Of a stretch of DNA of 64,000 nt, positions 17,671-26,256 are shown piece after piece. The DNA is from Psychrobacillus sp. OK032 (GTDB taxonomy: Bacteria; Bacillota; Bacilli; Bacillales_A; Planococcaceae). The notes beneath the pieces are model-generated. The model made no database searches. It was not told the DNA's origin and saw nothing but the letters and a program-made list of their open reading frames with translations. How positions within the stretch are numbered: position 1 is the stretch's first letter; the number at the start of each line of letters is the position of its first letter. A program made the translations under genes and the position numbers. Where the stretch lies: NCBI RefSeq assembly GCF_900111345.1, contig NZ_FOGY01000010.1, positions 124,001-188,000 on the forward strand, read 5' to 3'.

Positions 17671-19224
17671 ATGAAAAAAATAACAATACTCCAAACTAGC
17701 GATATTCACGGGAGTGTTTATCCCATCAACTATGGAAATAATGAAAACGTAAATGTGGGTCTTGGAAAAATCGCATCTATCATAAATCAGGAGCGACATT
17801 TAGATGATCAATTGTTGCTGATCGATAATGGCGATTTGATCCAAGGAACGCCCCTCACTTATTATTCGGTTCAGTACTTGCAAAATGAACAGAATCCAAT
17901 GGTTCGCATCTTAAATTACTTGTCGTATGATGCCGCAGTAATTGGAAACCATGAATTTAACTATGGTATGAACGTGTTGAGCCAAGCAGTGCATGAATCA
18001 AAATTTCCTTGGCTATCCGCAAATATTATAGACGCGAAATCGAAAGAACCTTATTTTGGCCTTCCATATACGATAAAAGAAATAGATTCTATTAAAATAG
18101 CGATATTAGGTGTCACAACTCATTACATACCAAATTGGGAAAATGAACAAAACATTGCCGGTTTAGCATTCCAGGATGCCCTTCAAGAAACAAAGAAATG
18201 GGTTGCGTATATAAAAGAACAAGAAAATCCAGATGTACTTATTGTTTCCTATCATGGTGGTTTTGAACGAGATATAGAGAATGGCGAACCAACTGAAAAG
18301 TTAACTGGAGAAAATCAAGGGTATGCTATTTGCCAAGAGGTAGAAGGAATTGACGTTTTGCTCACTGGACACCAACATCGCTCGTTAATCGGCAATATCA
18401 ATGGAGTAGAAATTGTTCAGCCATCTAATAATGGACAAATGATTGGTAAAATTGTACTGACGTTAAATGAAAAAAATGAAATTATGCATAAAGCATCTGA
18501 ATTATTGGCAGTAGATGAGATAGAAGCAGATGAATATATTTTAAAAATGACTGCCCATTTCGAAGAAGAAACACAAATGTGGCTAGATCAGCCGATTGGA
18601 AAAATTGAAGGCGATATGGTAATCTCAGATCCACTGTTAGTTAGAACAAGTGACCATGCTGCTATCGAATTTATCAATAATGTACAAATGGACATTGCCG
18701 GAGTAGAAATCTCCAATACATCTTTGTTTAACGATGCATCTCCCGGCTTTGAACGTAATGTAACGATGCGCGATATTATTTCCAACTATATGTTTCCTAA
18801 TACACTAAAAGTCCTTCGGTTATCTGGAAAAGATATAAAAGAAGCATTAGAACAAAGTGCTCAATATTTTAGCTTGAATGAAGCAGGCTCAATAGAAGTA
18901 AACCCTGCCTATATATATCCAAAACCCCAGCATTATAACTACGATATGTGGGAAGGCATAGAATATGTTTTGGATATACGTAATCCCGTCGGAAAACGTG
19001 TAACTACTCTAAACTATAAAGATGCTCCTATTCAGTTAGCTGGTACATATGATGTGGTGATGAATAATTATCGTGCTGGAGGCGGAGGTAATTTTACAAT
19101 GTTCCAGGATAAACCTGTTATCAAAGACATCCCAATGGACATGACAGAAATACTAGTAAACTATATACGGGAAAGACAAACAGTAAAAGCTACCGTCAAT
19201 CATAATTGGAAAGTTATTTGGTAG
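17671..19224 (+). CDS. Cytoplasmic 5'-nucleotidase / 2',3'-cyclic phosphodiesterase family protein
   Basis: UshA/YunD-like metallophosphoesterase of about 517 residues. Dinuclear metal motifs are in order: QTSDIHGS near residue 9, DNGDLIQGTP, IGNHEFNYG, SYHGGFE and TGHQHRS. The C-terminal nucleotidase domain includes LRLSGKDIKEALEQ and NYRAGGGGNF. There is no signal peptide, so it acts in the cytoplasm, as proposed for YunD. The ATG at 17671 is chosen over an in-frame GTG at 17656; neither has a strong ribosome binding site. It ends with its own terminator, next to an Ugp-type phosphate-ester importer, so the two may serve phosphate scavenging. Confidence 0.9.
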   Translation: MKKITILQTSDIHGSVYPINYGNNENVNVGLGKIASIINQERHLDDQLLLIDNGDLIQGTPLTYYSVQYLQNEQNPMVRILNYLSYDAAVIGNHEFNYGMNVLSQAVHESKFPWLSANIIDAKSKEPYFGLPYTIKEIDSIKIAILGVTTHYIPNWENEQNIAGLAFQDALQETKKWVAYIKEQENPDVLIVSYHGGFERDIENGEPTEKLTGENQGYAICQEVEGIDVLLTGHQHRSLIGNINGVEIVQPSNNGQMIGKIVLTLNEKNEIMHKASELLAVDEIEADEYILKMTAHFEEETQMWLDQPIGKIEGDMVISDPLLVRTSDHAAIEFINNVQMDIAGVEISNTSLFNDASPGFERNVTMRDIISNYMFPNTLKVLRLSGKDIKEALEQSAQYFSLNEAGSIEVNPAYIYPKPQHYNYDMWEGIEYVLDIRNPVGKRVTTLNYKDAPIQLAGTYDVVMNNYRAGGGGNFTMFQDKPVIKDIPMDMTEILVNYIRERQTVKATVNHNWKVIW

Positions 19225-19239
19225 TCTTTTATAAATATA

Positions 19240-19286
19240 AATAGGACACTTCTTGTTTGATTTTAAACAGGAAGTGTCCTATTTTT
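19240..19286 (+). terminator. Terminator of the nucleotidase gene
   Basis: Long stem TAGGACACTTC-TTGTTT / AAACAGGAAGTGTCCTA followed by TTTTT. Confidence 0.9.
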
Positions 19287-19387
19287 GATTATTTCTTATG
19301 TTATTTGGAGAAGCAGCCAACTAGATGCAGTTAAAGAGCGCTTGTGTTTTTTAAAAGATAAGAAAGTATATACTTTTTTACACAGTA

Positions 19388-19510
19388 TCGATCCAGCTCC
19401 AGCGCTTTCCTCCTGGGCCCGCACGATGCAGGTCATACAGTCGTTACGATACGATGTCGAGGACTTAGACTGTATTCCTCTAACATAGGCGCTTGCGCAT
19501 TTCTAATTTA
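19388..19510 (-). repeat. Dispersed repeat family A, copy 2 (inverted)
   Basis: On the minus strand it reads GCGCAAGCGCCTATGTTAGA, then GAATACAGTCTAAG, and ends GAAAGCGCTGGAGCTGGA. It matches copy 3 at 54831 over both ends and the GAATACAGTCTAAG block. A spurious short frame at 19285-19488 overlaps it. Confidence 0.6.
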
Positions 19511-19534
19511 CACAACGTTAATTGAATCTTTACA
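19507..19534 (+). promoter_or_regulatory. PhoP-box-like triple repeat upstream of the Ugp operon
   Basis: TTTACA (19507), TTAATT (19518) and TTTACA (19529) recur at an exact 11-bp period, the layout of Bacillus PhoP boxes (TTHAYA-type hexamers with 5-bp spacers). A -10-like TATACT lies at 19566-19571 and the first gene starts at 19608. This suggests induction by phosphate limitation. Confidence 0.6.
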
Positions 19535-19607
19535 GTACCTCCATTTTCAAATGCACTTTCACTGCTATACTGAACTGCTACACAAAATTAACCAGAGGAG
19601 CATTACG

Positions 19608-20651
19608 ATGACTATTACATTACATAATATTTCTATGAAATTTAATAATACAACTGCTGTAAACCAACTATCTGTCACTATTCCTAAAGGAGAACTTGTC
19701 TCTATATTGGGACCAAGTGGTTGCGGGAAAAGTACTACGTTATTTATGCTTGCTGGACTTTACGAGCCTACAGGTGGCTCTATCTTATTTAACGACAAGG
19801 ACGTCACGAAACTCACGCCGGAAAAACGTGGCATTGGGATGGTATTTCAAAACTATGCCCTTTATCCACATATGACTGTCTTACAAAATATTATGTTTCC
19901 TTTAAAAATGCACAAAATGAAAAAAGCAGAAGCAAAGAAAAAAGCGATAGAAATGGCGAAACTTGTGGAAATTGATCATTTATTGGATCGAAAGCCTAGT
20001 ATGCTGTCAGGTGGTCAACAACAACGTGTTGCGATTGCAAGAGCCTTAGTAAGAGAACCTGAAATTCTATTACTAGATGAACCACTATCTAACTTAGATG
20101 CACGCTTACGATTAACGATGCGAGAAGAAATCAGAAGAATTCAACAAGCACTTAAAATTACGACTGTTTTTGTTACGCATGACCAAGAAGAAGCACTTAG
20201 TATATCCGATCATGTTTTATTGATGAACCAAGGGAAACTAATGCAGTTCGATGTTCCTTCCAATCTGTATGATGAGCCAAATCATCGATTTGTCGCAAGC
20301 TTTATCGGTTCCCCGTCCATGAACTATTTTGATGCAGAGATTGTGGATGGAACACTTAAAACTCCGTTCGGATATGACTTGGCTATAGAAGCACCTAACC
20401 AATCCGTTCAAATTGCAGTTCGTCCTGAAAATCTCTATCTTTCTACTAGTGGATTGAAAGAAGAAGTGCGATTAGTGGAACGCGTAGGAAAAGATACACT
20501 TGCCGTTATTGGGAACGACACAGCTAAAAAACGTCTCTTCCTCCAAAAAGGGGAAACGGTAGAAGTAGGACAGGCAGTATATGTACAAGCAGATAAAGAT
20601 ACAATTCGCGTATTCCAAAAAACTGGGGAAAGAATCTATATAAAGGAGTAA
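19608..20651 (+). CDS. ugpC: Ugp/Msm-type ABC ATPase
   Basis: ATPase of the MalK/UgpC/MsmX family, 347 residues. Walker A GPSGCGKSTTL is near residue 37, the signature [15 protein letters not shown] near residue 133 and Walker B ILLLDEPLSNLDARL near residue 155. A C-terminal TOBE/regulatory region includes AVRPENLYL. The start is the ATG at 19608 behind AGAGGAG; an upstream in-frame codon at 19551 has no site. It heads the operon C-A-E-B. Its own ATPase gene in the operon argues for a dedicated transporter. Glycerol-3-phosphate or glycerophosphodiester import is inferred from family and PhoP-like box, not proven. Confidence 0.87.
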   Translation: MTITLHNISMKFNNTTAVNQLSVTIPKGELVSILGPSGCGKSTTLFMLAGLYEPTGGSILFNDKDVTKLTPEKRGIGMVFQNYALYPHMTVLQNIMFPLKMHKMKKAEAKKKAIEMAKLVEIDHLLDRKPSMLSGGQQQRVAIARALVREPEILLLDEPLSNLDARLRLTMREEIRRIQQALKITTVFVTHDQEEALSISDHVLLMNQGKLMQFDVPSNLYDEPNHRFVASFIGSPSMNYFDAEIVDGTLKTPFGYDLAIEAPNQSVQIAVRPENLYLSTSGLKEEVRLVERVGKDTLAVIGNDTAKKRLFLQKGETVEVGQAVYVQADKDTIRVFQKTGERIYIKE

Positions 20652-20658
20652 AGTTACG

Positions 20659-21537
20659 ATGAAACTTAAAGATACAGCTAAAGCCTTTCTTTACTTATTT
20701 CCTGCACTCCTCATTATTGGAGTATTTGTCATTTACCCAATGATTAAATCATTCCTCATGAGTTTTTATGCAGATTATGACTTTTTTAATGATGTCGTTT
20801 ATCGATATGGGTTGGATAACTTTATTTATTTGTGGAATGACGAGGTCTTTCATCAAGCATTGAGAAATACGTTTATTTTTGTACTAGGTGTTGTACCAAT
20901 TTCTATTATTTTGTCGTTGTGGATTGCTTTAATGTTGAACTCTATTACTGTGCTGAGTAAGTTTTTTAGAACGGTTTACTTTATTCCTTTTGTTACGAGT
21001 GTTGTTGCAGTATCTATCGTATGGCGTTGGATATTTCACTCAAACTATGGAATCATGAACTATTTTCTTGGATTATTTGGTATTGATCCAATTCAATGGC
21101 TAACGAGTACAGAATGGGCAATGCCTGCGTTAATCATATTGTCTATTTGGAAAGGATTAGGCTATAACATTATTATTTTTTTAGCAGGCTTACAAACAAT
21201 TGGAGATTCCTATTACAACGCCGCTAGAATTGACGGAGCAAATCGCTGGAGTCGATTTATACATGTTACGTTGCCGCAACTTGCACCTACGACATTCTTT
21301 ATAACGATTATTTCCATTATCAATTCATTTAAAGTATTTGATGAAATTTATGCATTGTTTGATGGGCAAGCTGGTCCTTCTAATAGTGCATTGACGGTTG
21401 TCTATTATGTATTCAATAAGTTTTACGGAGAGTGGGACTTTGGTGTTGCATCCGCAGCTGCATATGTTCTATTCCTCATTATTTTTATCTTTACATTAAT
21501 CCAGTTTTACATAAGTAAGAAAAAAATCACTTATTAA
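20659..21537 (+). CDS. ugpA: Ugp-type ABC permease subunit A
   Basis: MalF/UgpA-type permease, 292 residues with six hydrophobic segments. It starts with AFLYLFPALLIIGVFVIYP, a typical first helix of carbohydrate ABC permeases. The EAA motif NAARIDGANRWSRFIHVTLP lies near residue 190. AAAGGAG precedes the ATG, and it follows the ATPase gene by 7 nt. It forms a heterodimer with the next gene product. The family also moves sugars, so the substrate assignment rests on context. Confidence 0.85.
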   Translation: MKLKDTAKAFLYLFPALLIIGVFVIYPMIKSFLMSFYADYDFFNDVVYRYGLDNFIYLWNDEVFHQALRNTFIFVLGVVPISIILSLWIALMLNSITVLSKFFRTVYFIPFVTSVVAVSIVWRWIFHSNYGIMNYFLGLFGIDPIQWLTSTEWAMPALIILSIWKGLGYNIIIFLAGLQTIGDSYYNAARIDGANRWSRFIHVTLPQLAPTTFFITIISIINSFKVFDEIYALFDGQAGPSNSALTVVYYVFNKFYGEWDFGVASAAAYVLFLIIFIFTLIQFYISKKKITY

Positions 21538-21549
21538 GGGAGAAAGCTC

Positions 21550-22374
21550 ATGAAAACCAGTCCTCTTTCGAAGACATTTATATACGTCATGCTTGGTATT
21601 GGTAGCATTTTAATGCTATTGCCTTTCGTTTGGATGATTTCCACTTCGCTTAAAAGTGGAAATGAAGTGATGATCATGCCACCTGTTTGGATACCAGAAA
21701 CACTTCGTTTTGATAATTTTGTAGCAGCTTTTGAGAAAGCACCTTTTGCAACATACTTCGTCAACTCCGTCATTGTGATGGTCCTTAGTACATTGGGCGA
21801 AGTTATCACAACAATTTTAGCTGCCTATGCATTTAGCCGTCTAAACTTTTGGGGAAAAGATGCGTTATTTGCCCTTTTAGTTGGAACGATGATGGTTCCT
21901 GGAGAAGTATTATTAGTTCCTAATTTTGTTTTACTTTCTGATTTAGGTTGGATTGATCGTTATGAGGCTTTAATCATTCCATGGACGGCTAGTATATTTT
22001 CTATCTTTTTGTTACGTCAGTTTTTCTTAAAGATTCCAAAAGAGTTAAACTATGCTGCTCGTGTCGACGGATGTACGAACTTTAGGTTTTTATGGTCAAT
22101 TATGATTCCAATTGCTAAACCTGCGTTAATTACGATTATTTTGTTGAAAGCAATTGGTTCTTGGAACGCATTTTTATGGCCATTGATCGTCACAAATTCA
22201 AAGGAGATGAGAACATTACCTGTTGGATTAACAAGCTTTTCAACAGAAGCAGGTACTGTGTATGAGCTTCTGATGGCAGCATCAACGATGATTATTTTCC
22301 CAATGATTATATTATTCATTTTCCTTCAGAAGTATATCATTAAAGGAATTGCAGGAGCTGGTATTAAAGGATAA
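21550..22374 (+). CDS. ugpE: Ugp-type ABC permease subunit E
   Basis: MalG/UgpE-type permease, 274 residues with six membrane segments. FVWMISTSLKSGNEV is the family N-terminal motif. The EAA loop NYAARVDGCTNFRFLWSIMI is near residue 170. GGGAG precedes the ATG, and it sits 12 nt after ugpA. Directly downstream a 580-nt stretch with two dispersed repeats separates it from the binding-protein gene, so the read-through level to ugpB is uncertain. Confidence 0.85.
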   Translation: MKTSPLSKTFIYVMLGIGSILMLLPFVWMISTSLKSGNEVMIMPPVWIPETLRFDNFVAAFEKAPFATYFVNSVIVMVLSTLGEVITTILAAYAFSRLNFWGKDALFALLVGTMMVPGEVLLVPNFVLLSDLGWIDRYEALIIPWTASIFSIFLLRQFFLKIPKELNYAARVDGCTNFRFLWSIMIPIAKPALITIILLKAIGSWNAFLWPLIVTNSKEMRTLPVGLTSFSTEAGTVYELLMAASTMIIFPMIILFIFLQKYIIKGIAGAGIKG

Positions 22375-22391
22375 CACGACTCGCTATGTAG

Positions 22392-22566
22392 GGATATTGC
22401 GCCATAATGGTTTCCGCTAGGATTTCCGCTACAGGGCGGACGCTTTCCGCAGGGTGAGCGATGAGCCATCACCGCCGCTCCGCGTTCGTTGTGATGTCTC
22501 ATCTGTTCACTCATCCCGCTGGAGTCGCCGCCCTTTCGCTGCAATCCTATGGAACTTGCTAGCTAT
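22392..22566. repeat. Dispersed palindromic repeat family B, copy 2
   Basis: The same core as at 12451-12665, from CCGCTAGGATTTCCGC through GGGTGAGCGATGAGCCATCA to CTCACTCATCCCG and TATGGAACTTGCTAGC. The two halves are imperfect reverse complements. It begins about 20 nt after the ugpE stop codon, inside the transport operon. Confidence 0.78.
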
Positions 22567-22666
22567 TCAGTGCCACCACGCTGTGGTAAAATTATCCGCT
22601 CTATCTATCTGGATATAACTACCTAATAAATGGTGTGATGCAAATAACGGTTCAACTGTTTATCTG

Positions 22667-22690
22667 TTTGATTTGATTTGATTTGATTTG
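22667..22690. repeat. Pentanucleotide tandem repeat TTTGA
   Basis: Nearly five uninterrupted copies of TTTGA/GATTT lie between two dispersed repeats, about 260 nt upstream of ugpB. Such short tandem tracts can change length by slippage. Confidence 0.85.
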
Positions 22691-22748
22691 TCTTATTCAA
22701 ACACTTATTGGATTTTATTCTTAGAACATACTACAAAATGTCCGATTT

Positions 22749-22847
22749 AGCGCGGAGGTATGAGACTCCTGCGGGATCAGCGGGACAGGTAAGGCCCTGC
22801 AGTGGAGCGCAAGCGACCGAGGAGGCTCACCGCCCGTCCCGCGGAAA
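22749..22847 (+). repeat. Dispersed repeat family C, copy 1
   Basis: GC-rich block with GCGGAGGTATGAGACTCCTG, GCGGGATCAGCGGGACAGG, ACCGAGGAGGCTCACCGCCC and GTCCCGCGGAAAA. Internal complementarity (GCGGGAC / GTCCCGC) predicts a hairpin. A fragment of the same family is at 26104-26140, and part of the word is shared with the right arm of family B on the other strand. Confidence 0.65.
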
Positions 22848-22953
22848 ACTAATAAGAAAACATGCATTTAAGGAGGTGTTGCTTAACGATTTGAAGTGTT
22901 GATACGTCTACATTCTATTTATAAAAACTACTAAAAATAAGGGAGAATAGAAC

Positions 22954-24288
22954 ATGAAAAAACTGTCTTTATTATTATTTATTATGATGGTGAGTGTGTT
23001 AATAGCAGCTTGTAGTAACAGTTCAAACGAAAGTGATACTTCAAATAACTCGGCAACAGATACAAAAGAAACAGCTGAAACGCCAGAAACAACAGAACCA
23101 GTGGAAGTAGAATTTTGGCATGCAATGAGTGATACGCACGAAAAATGGTTAGAGGATGCAACTGCAAAGTTCAATGAAGAACATGAAAATATTACAGTAA
23201 AATTAGTGAATCAAGGTAGCTACGGTGATTTATCACAAAAGTTATTAGCTGCTGCTAAAGCGAAAACGTCTCCTACAATTGCACAAGCATATGCGGAATG
23301 GATGACGGATTACGATCAAAATAATCTTGTAGTAGATTTAGCTCCTATGATTAATGGTGAAAATGGGTTCCCAGCTGACCAAAGCTATGAAGACATTAGC
23401 GAAGTTTTCCGTGACGATAATACGTTTGGCGATAAAATCTTAGGTCTACCATTTAATAAATCATCACGTGTACTTTTCTACAACAAAACGTATTTTGAGG
23501 ATAATGGCTTAACACCTCCTACAACATGGGATGAATTAGCAACTGCCGCTACAACGTTAACAAAAGAAATTGATGGTAAAAATGTGATTGGAATGGGCTT
23601 TGAAAACGGATTGGGTACAGAGCTTAGCATGTGGATTGAACAAGCAGGCGGAGATTTCGTTGATGAAAAAGAAGGAAAAGTGTTATTTAATTCAGAAGCT
23701 GGTTTAAATGCATTAACATTTATCGATACAATGCTAAAAGATGGTACAGCTCGTATGGCTGGTGAAGATGGTTACATGTCTGGTCCGTTCACAAGAGGTG
23801 ATGTTGGGATGTACATCGGTTCAAGTGCTGGTATTGCATATGTAGCAAAAGATGCTGGAGATATGCAATGGTCAACAACTCCACTTCCAAAAGGCGTAGA
23901 ACAAGCTGCTCCTTTCCAAGGAACAAACATTACAATGTTTGCTAATAGCACAGAAGCAGAGCAAGCTGGAGCATTTGAATATATGAAATACTTGATTACG
24001 CCAGAAAACACTGTAGATTGGGCAAAAACAACAGGTTATCTGCCAGTTCGTGAATCTGCTCAACAAGGTGCAGATTGGACATCTTTCATTGAAGAAAATG
24101 AACCATTCCAAGCAGGTAATGCTCAATATGCATACGGATTTATCGATGTTCGTTTACCTGGTTCTTTTGCGATGAAAAACGCTATGCAAGTAGAATTAGA
24201 TAAAATGCTATATGAAAATGCAACGCCAGCGGATACTTTAGAAGCAATGAGCTCAAAAGCTCAAGAAGCATTAGATCAAGCCAAATGA
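22954..24288 (+). CDS. ugpB: Ugp-type ABC substrate-binding lipoprotein
   Basis: Extracytoplasmic solute-binding protein of family 1 (SBP_bac_1), 444 residues. Lipobox LIAAC gives Cys20 as the anchor, followed by a Ser/Thr/Glu linker. The mature part opens with VEVEFWHAMSDTHEKWLE, close to the EFWHSM opening of UgpB proteins. It delivers the ligand to UgpAE. GGGAG precedes the ATG. The stop codon overlaps the ATG of the next gene, the metallo-beta-lactamase-fold protein, which points to coupled expression. Glycerol-3-phosphate or its diesters are likely ligands, but another sugar is possible. Confidence 0.85.
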   Translation: MKKLSLLLFIMMVSVLIAACSNSSNESDTSNNSATDTKETAETPETTEPVEVEFWHAMSDTHEKWLEDATAKFNEEHENITVKLVNQGSYGDLSQKLLAAAKAKTSPTIAQAYAEWMTDYDQNNLVVDLAPMINGENGFPADQSYEDISEVFRDDNTFGDKILGLPFNKSSRVLFYNKTYFEDNGLTPPTTWDELATAATTLTKEIDGKNVIGMGFENGLGTELSMWIEQAGGDFVDEKEGKVLFNSEAGLNALTFIDTMLKDGTARMAGEDGYMSGPFTRGDVGMYIGSSAGIAYVAKDAGDMQWSTTPLPKGVEQAAPFQGTNITMFANSTEAEQAGAFEYMKYLITPENTVDWAKTTGYLPVRESAQQGADWTSFIEENEPFQAGNAQYAYGFIDVRLPGSFAMKNAMQVELDKMLYENATPADTLEAMSSKAQEALDQAK

Positions 24289-25580
24289 CAGTAGTAAACC
24301 CAATCAAAAACAGTAATACTACGATTCAATTTTATGCTGGCTTAAAAACAATCGGTGGAACTATTTTTGAAGTAAAGTACAAAGAAGAACGATTTATAGC
24401 GGATTTTGGGATGATTTTTCAAAACAAAGAAGGCGTGCAACTGCGCCCTCAAACTACAATTTCAGAATTACAAGCAATTGGTGTGATCCCTTCGATTAGC
24501 GGTGTGTTGAAAAACGACGAGATTGATCGAAATGCCACCATCGCCATCTCTCACTTGCACTTAGATCATATGGGGTTGTTACAATATGTACACCCAAATG
24601 TACCTATAATCATGGGTGAGGAAAGCAAGGCATTATATGAGCACTTGCATACAATAGAGGAAGAGCCTCATGTAAATGTAGCGCAACAAGTAAAAAGTGT
24701 ACCTTTTCATCAGCCTATTCAAGTATCTGAACATATACAAGTCGAATTTTTCCCAGTCAATCACGATGCACTAGGTGCTTCTGCGATGCGGATCATAACA
24801 CCTGATTCGACGATTGTCTATTCTGGCGACGTTCGTCTACACGAATCGGATATAGATACAGCAAACTTACCAAAAGTTGCGGGATCACCTGATATTTTAA
24901 TCATTGAGACAACAAACGTACAAGAAGAATTTCTCGATGTAAATCCAGTCATTTCAAGTGAAAAAGACGTATTAACACCGGCTTTATTGAAGATTGATAC
25001 ACCAATCATTTTTAATGTTTATCATCGCAATATCAATCGTTTGGAAATATTAATAGAAGCAGCAAAGCAAAAAGATAAACTAATTGTCTTTGAACCTGAA
25101 ACAGCTTATTTAGTACAAGCTTTCCAAATGGGAGCACCTCATGTACGTTTTTTACAAGTAGAACAAAGCAGAATAATTGATTCTATTGATACAATTCAAC
25201 CGATTACATTAGCCGAGTTGGATCGTAATTTTTCAAAAGTGTGGCTGCAGTCTTCATATCATAATATAAGGTTGCTTCAAGAATTGCCCGTTCAAGGCGC
25301 TACGTATGTACATTCGAATGGTGTGCCACTAGGAAGCTTTGACCCTGTATATAATGAGTTGTTGGAATGGATTCACAAGGTTAGTATGGAGTACGTTGTT
25401 CTAGGCGTTTCTGGTCATGCAGCTGCTGCTCAAATAAAATGGCTGGCAGATGCAATGCAAGCAAAAGTGACCATCCCTTTACACGGTTTTACTCCGGAGC
25501 TACTACAAGGACCGTATAAAACGTTCTTACCTGAAACTGGAACCATTTATCCAGTTTCGGAACTTATAGAAGAAAAATAA
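24285..25580 (+). CDS. Beta-CASP-like metallo-beta-lactamase-fold hydrolase in Ugp operon
   Basis: 431 residues with no signal peptide, so cytoplasmic. MBL motif 2 is complete as SHLHLDHMG near residue 88. A motif-3 His lies in FPVNHDALGA near residue 158, and the metal-bridging Asp in VYSGDVRLHE near residue 180. Downstream features resemble the RNase J/CPSF beta-CASP class: LIIETTN (motif A), VSGHAAAAQIKWL (motif B) and VTIPLHG (motif C). It is shorter than RNase J (about 555). The ATG overlaps the ugpB stop, and a terminator follows. It may be a nuclease-like enzyme or a phosphodiesterase acting on the imported ester; the second is inferred from context only. Confidence 0.75.
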   Translation: MTVVNPIKNSNTTIQFYAGLKTIGGTIFEVKYKEERFIADFGMIFQNKEGVQLRPQTTISELQAIGVIPSISGVLKNDEIDRNATIAISHLHLDHMGLLQYVHPNVPIIMGEESKALYEHLHTIEEEPHVNVAQQVKSVPFHQPIQVSEHIQVEFFPVNHDALGASAMRIITPDSTIVYSGDVRLHESDIDTANLPKVAGSPDILIIETTNVQEEFLDVNPVISSEKDVLTPALLKIDTPIIFNVYHRNINRLEILIEAAKQKDKLIVFEPETAYLVQAFQMGAPHVRFLQVEQSRIIDSIDTIQPITLAELDRNFSKVWLQSSYHNIRLLQELPVQGATYVHSNGVPLGSFDPVYNELLEWIHKVSMEYVVLGVSGHAAAAQIKWLADAMQAKVTIPLHGFTPELLQGPYKTFLPETGTIYPVSELIEEK

Positions 25581-25678
25581 TAAAAGTTCAAGTGTCCTTA
25601 AGGTAAAACCTATTTCTATCGTTTCCAGGGGAGCTTTGGACAGACTTGTTACTATATTATTACCGTTTGATTTTTTAT

Positions 25679-25722
25679 AGAGGCTGGTCGTGACTGAAGT
25701 CACGATCAGCCTCTCTTTTTTC
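25679..25722 (+). terminator. Terminator of the Ugp operon
   Basis: GAGGCTGGTCGTGACT and the complementary GTCACGATCAGCCTC form a long stem followed by TCTTTTTT. Confidence 0.92.
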
Positions 25723-26103
25723 GGTAATCTTATGGCATTTGTCTATCCTTCGCAATCCTTCAACTGTGAGAATAAGGAATTTAAGACCTTTTCGGATGAT
25801 AAGAAAAAAGATGCTTTCCAATATATAAAGTAAGCTCCTGAAGATGCAATTTCAGGAGCTCTAGTGTTGCTCTATACGTTAGACACTATCTATTTTTAGT
25901 TCATATACTTTTTTACTAATAGAAGAATGCCAGGAGAAATGATCCTCTTAAAGATTCTGGTCTCAGCCCCTCTACCTTATAAGCAATCCACTGCATTTTC
26001 CTATCGTTTGAAGTGCCAGTGACTTTATACACTTAAAAAGTATATACCTCTATTAGTTGTATTTTCTTTTATGATAAATTATTTGGAAACAATTAGTTGA
26101 TTG

Positions 26104-26140
26104 GAGCGGAAGGCGGCGACTCCTGCAGGATCAGCGGATT
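26104..26140 (+). repeat. Dispersed repeat family C, fragment
   Basis: GCGGAAGGCGGCGACTCCTG followed by AGGATCAGCGG corresponds to the left end of the copy at 22749-22847. The rest of the element is missing. Confidence 0.55.
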
Positions 26141-26217
26141 CGGTTAACAGAAACTATTCATTTCAAACACTAGGAACACTGGGTTCATAATCTGCAATAT
26201 TTTAATCATTAATACAG

Positions 26218-26256
26218 ACAAGTACTCACTTTTATAGGTGGGTGCTTGTTTTTTCT
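26218..26256 (+). terminator. Orphan terminator upstream of the cortex hydrolase gene
   Basis: ACAAGTACTCAC / GTGGGTGCTTGT with an 8-nt loop, then TTTTTTCTTTT. No intact plus-strand gene ends in the preceding 600 nt. Confidence 0.8.

Noticed and set aside
19285-19488. Open frame of 67 codons between the nucleotidase gene and ugpC
   Set aside because: It starts at the nucleotidase terminator and runs through the inverted family A repeat; there is no ribosome site.
22708-22902. Open frame of 64 codons before ugpB
   Set aside because: Most of it is repeat family C, and a near-identical fragment without a frame occurs at 26104.
25834-25861. Hairpin AGCTCCTGAA / TTTCAGGAGCT as a terminator
   Set aside because: The stem is perfect but no T tract follows on either strand, so it is noted only as an inverted repeat.
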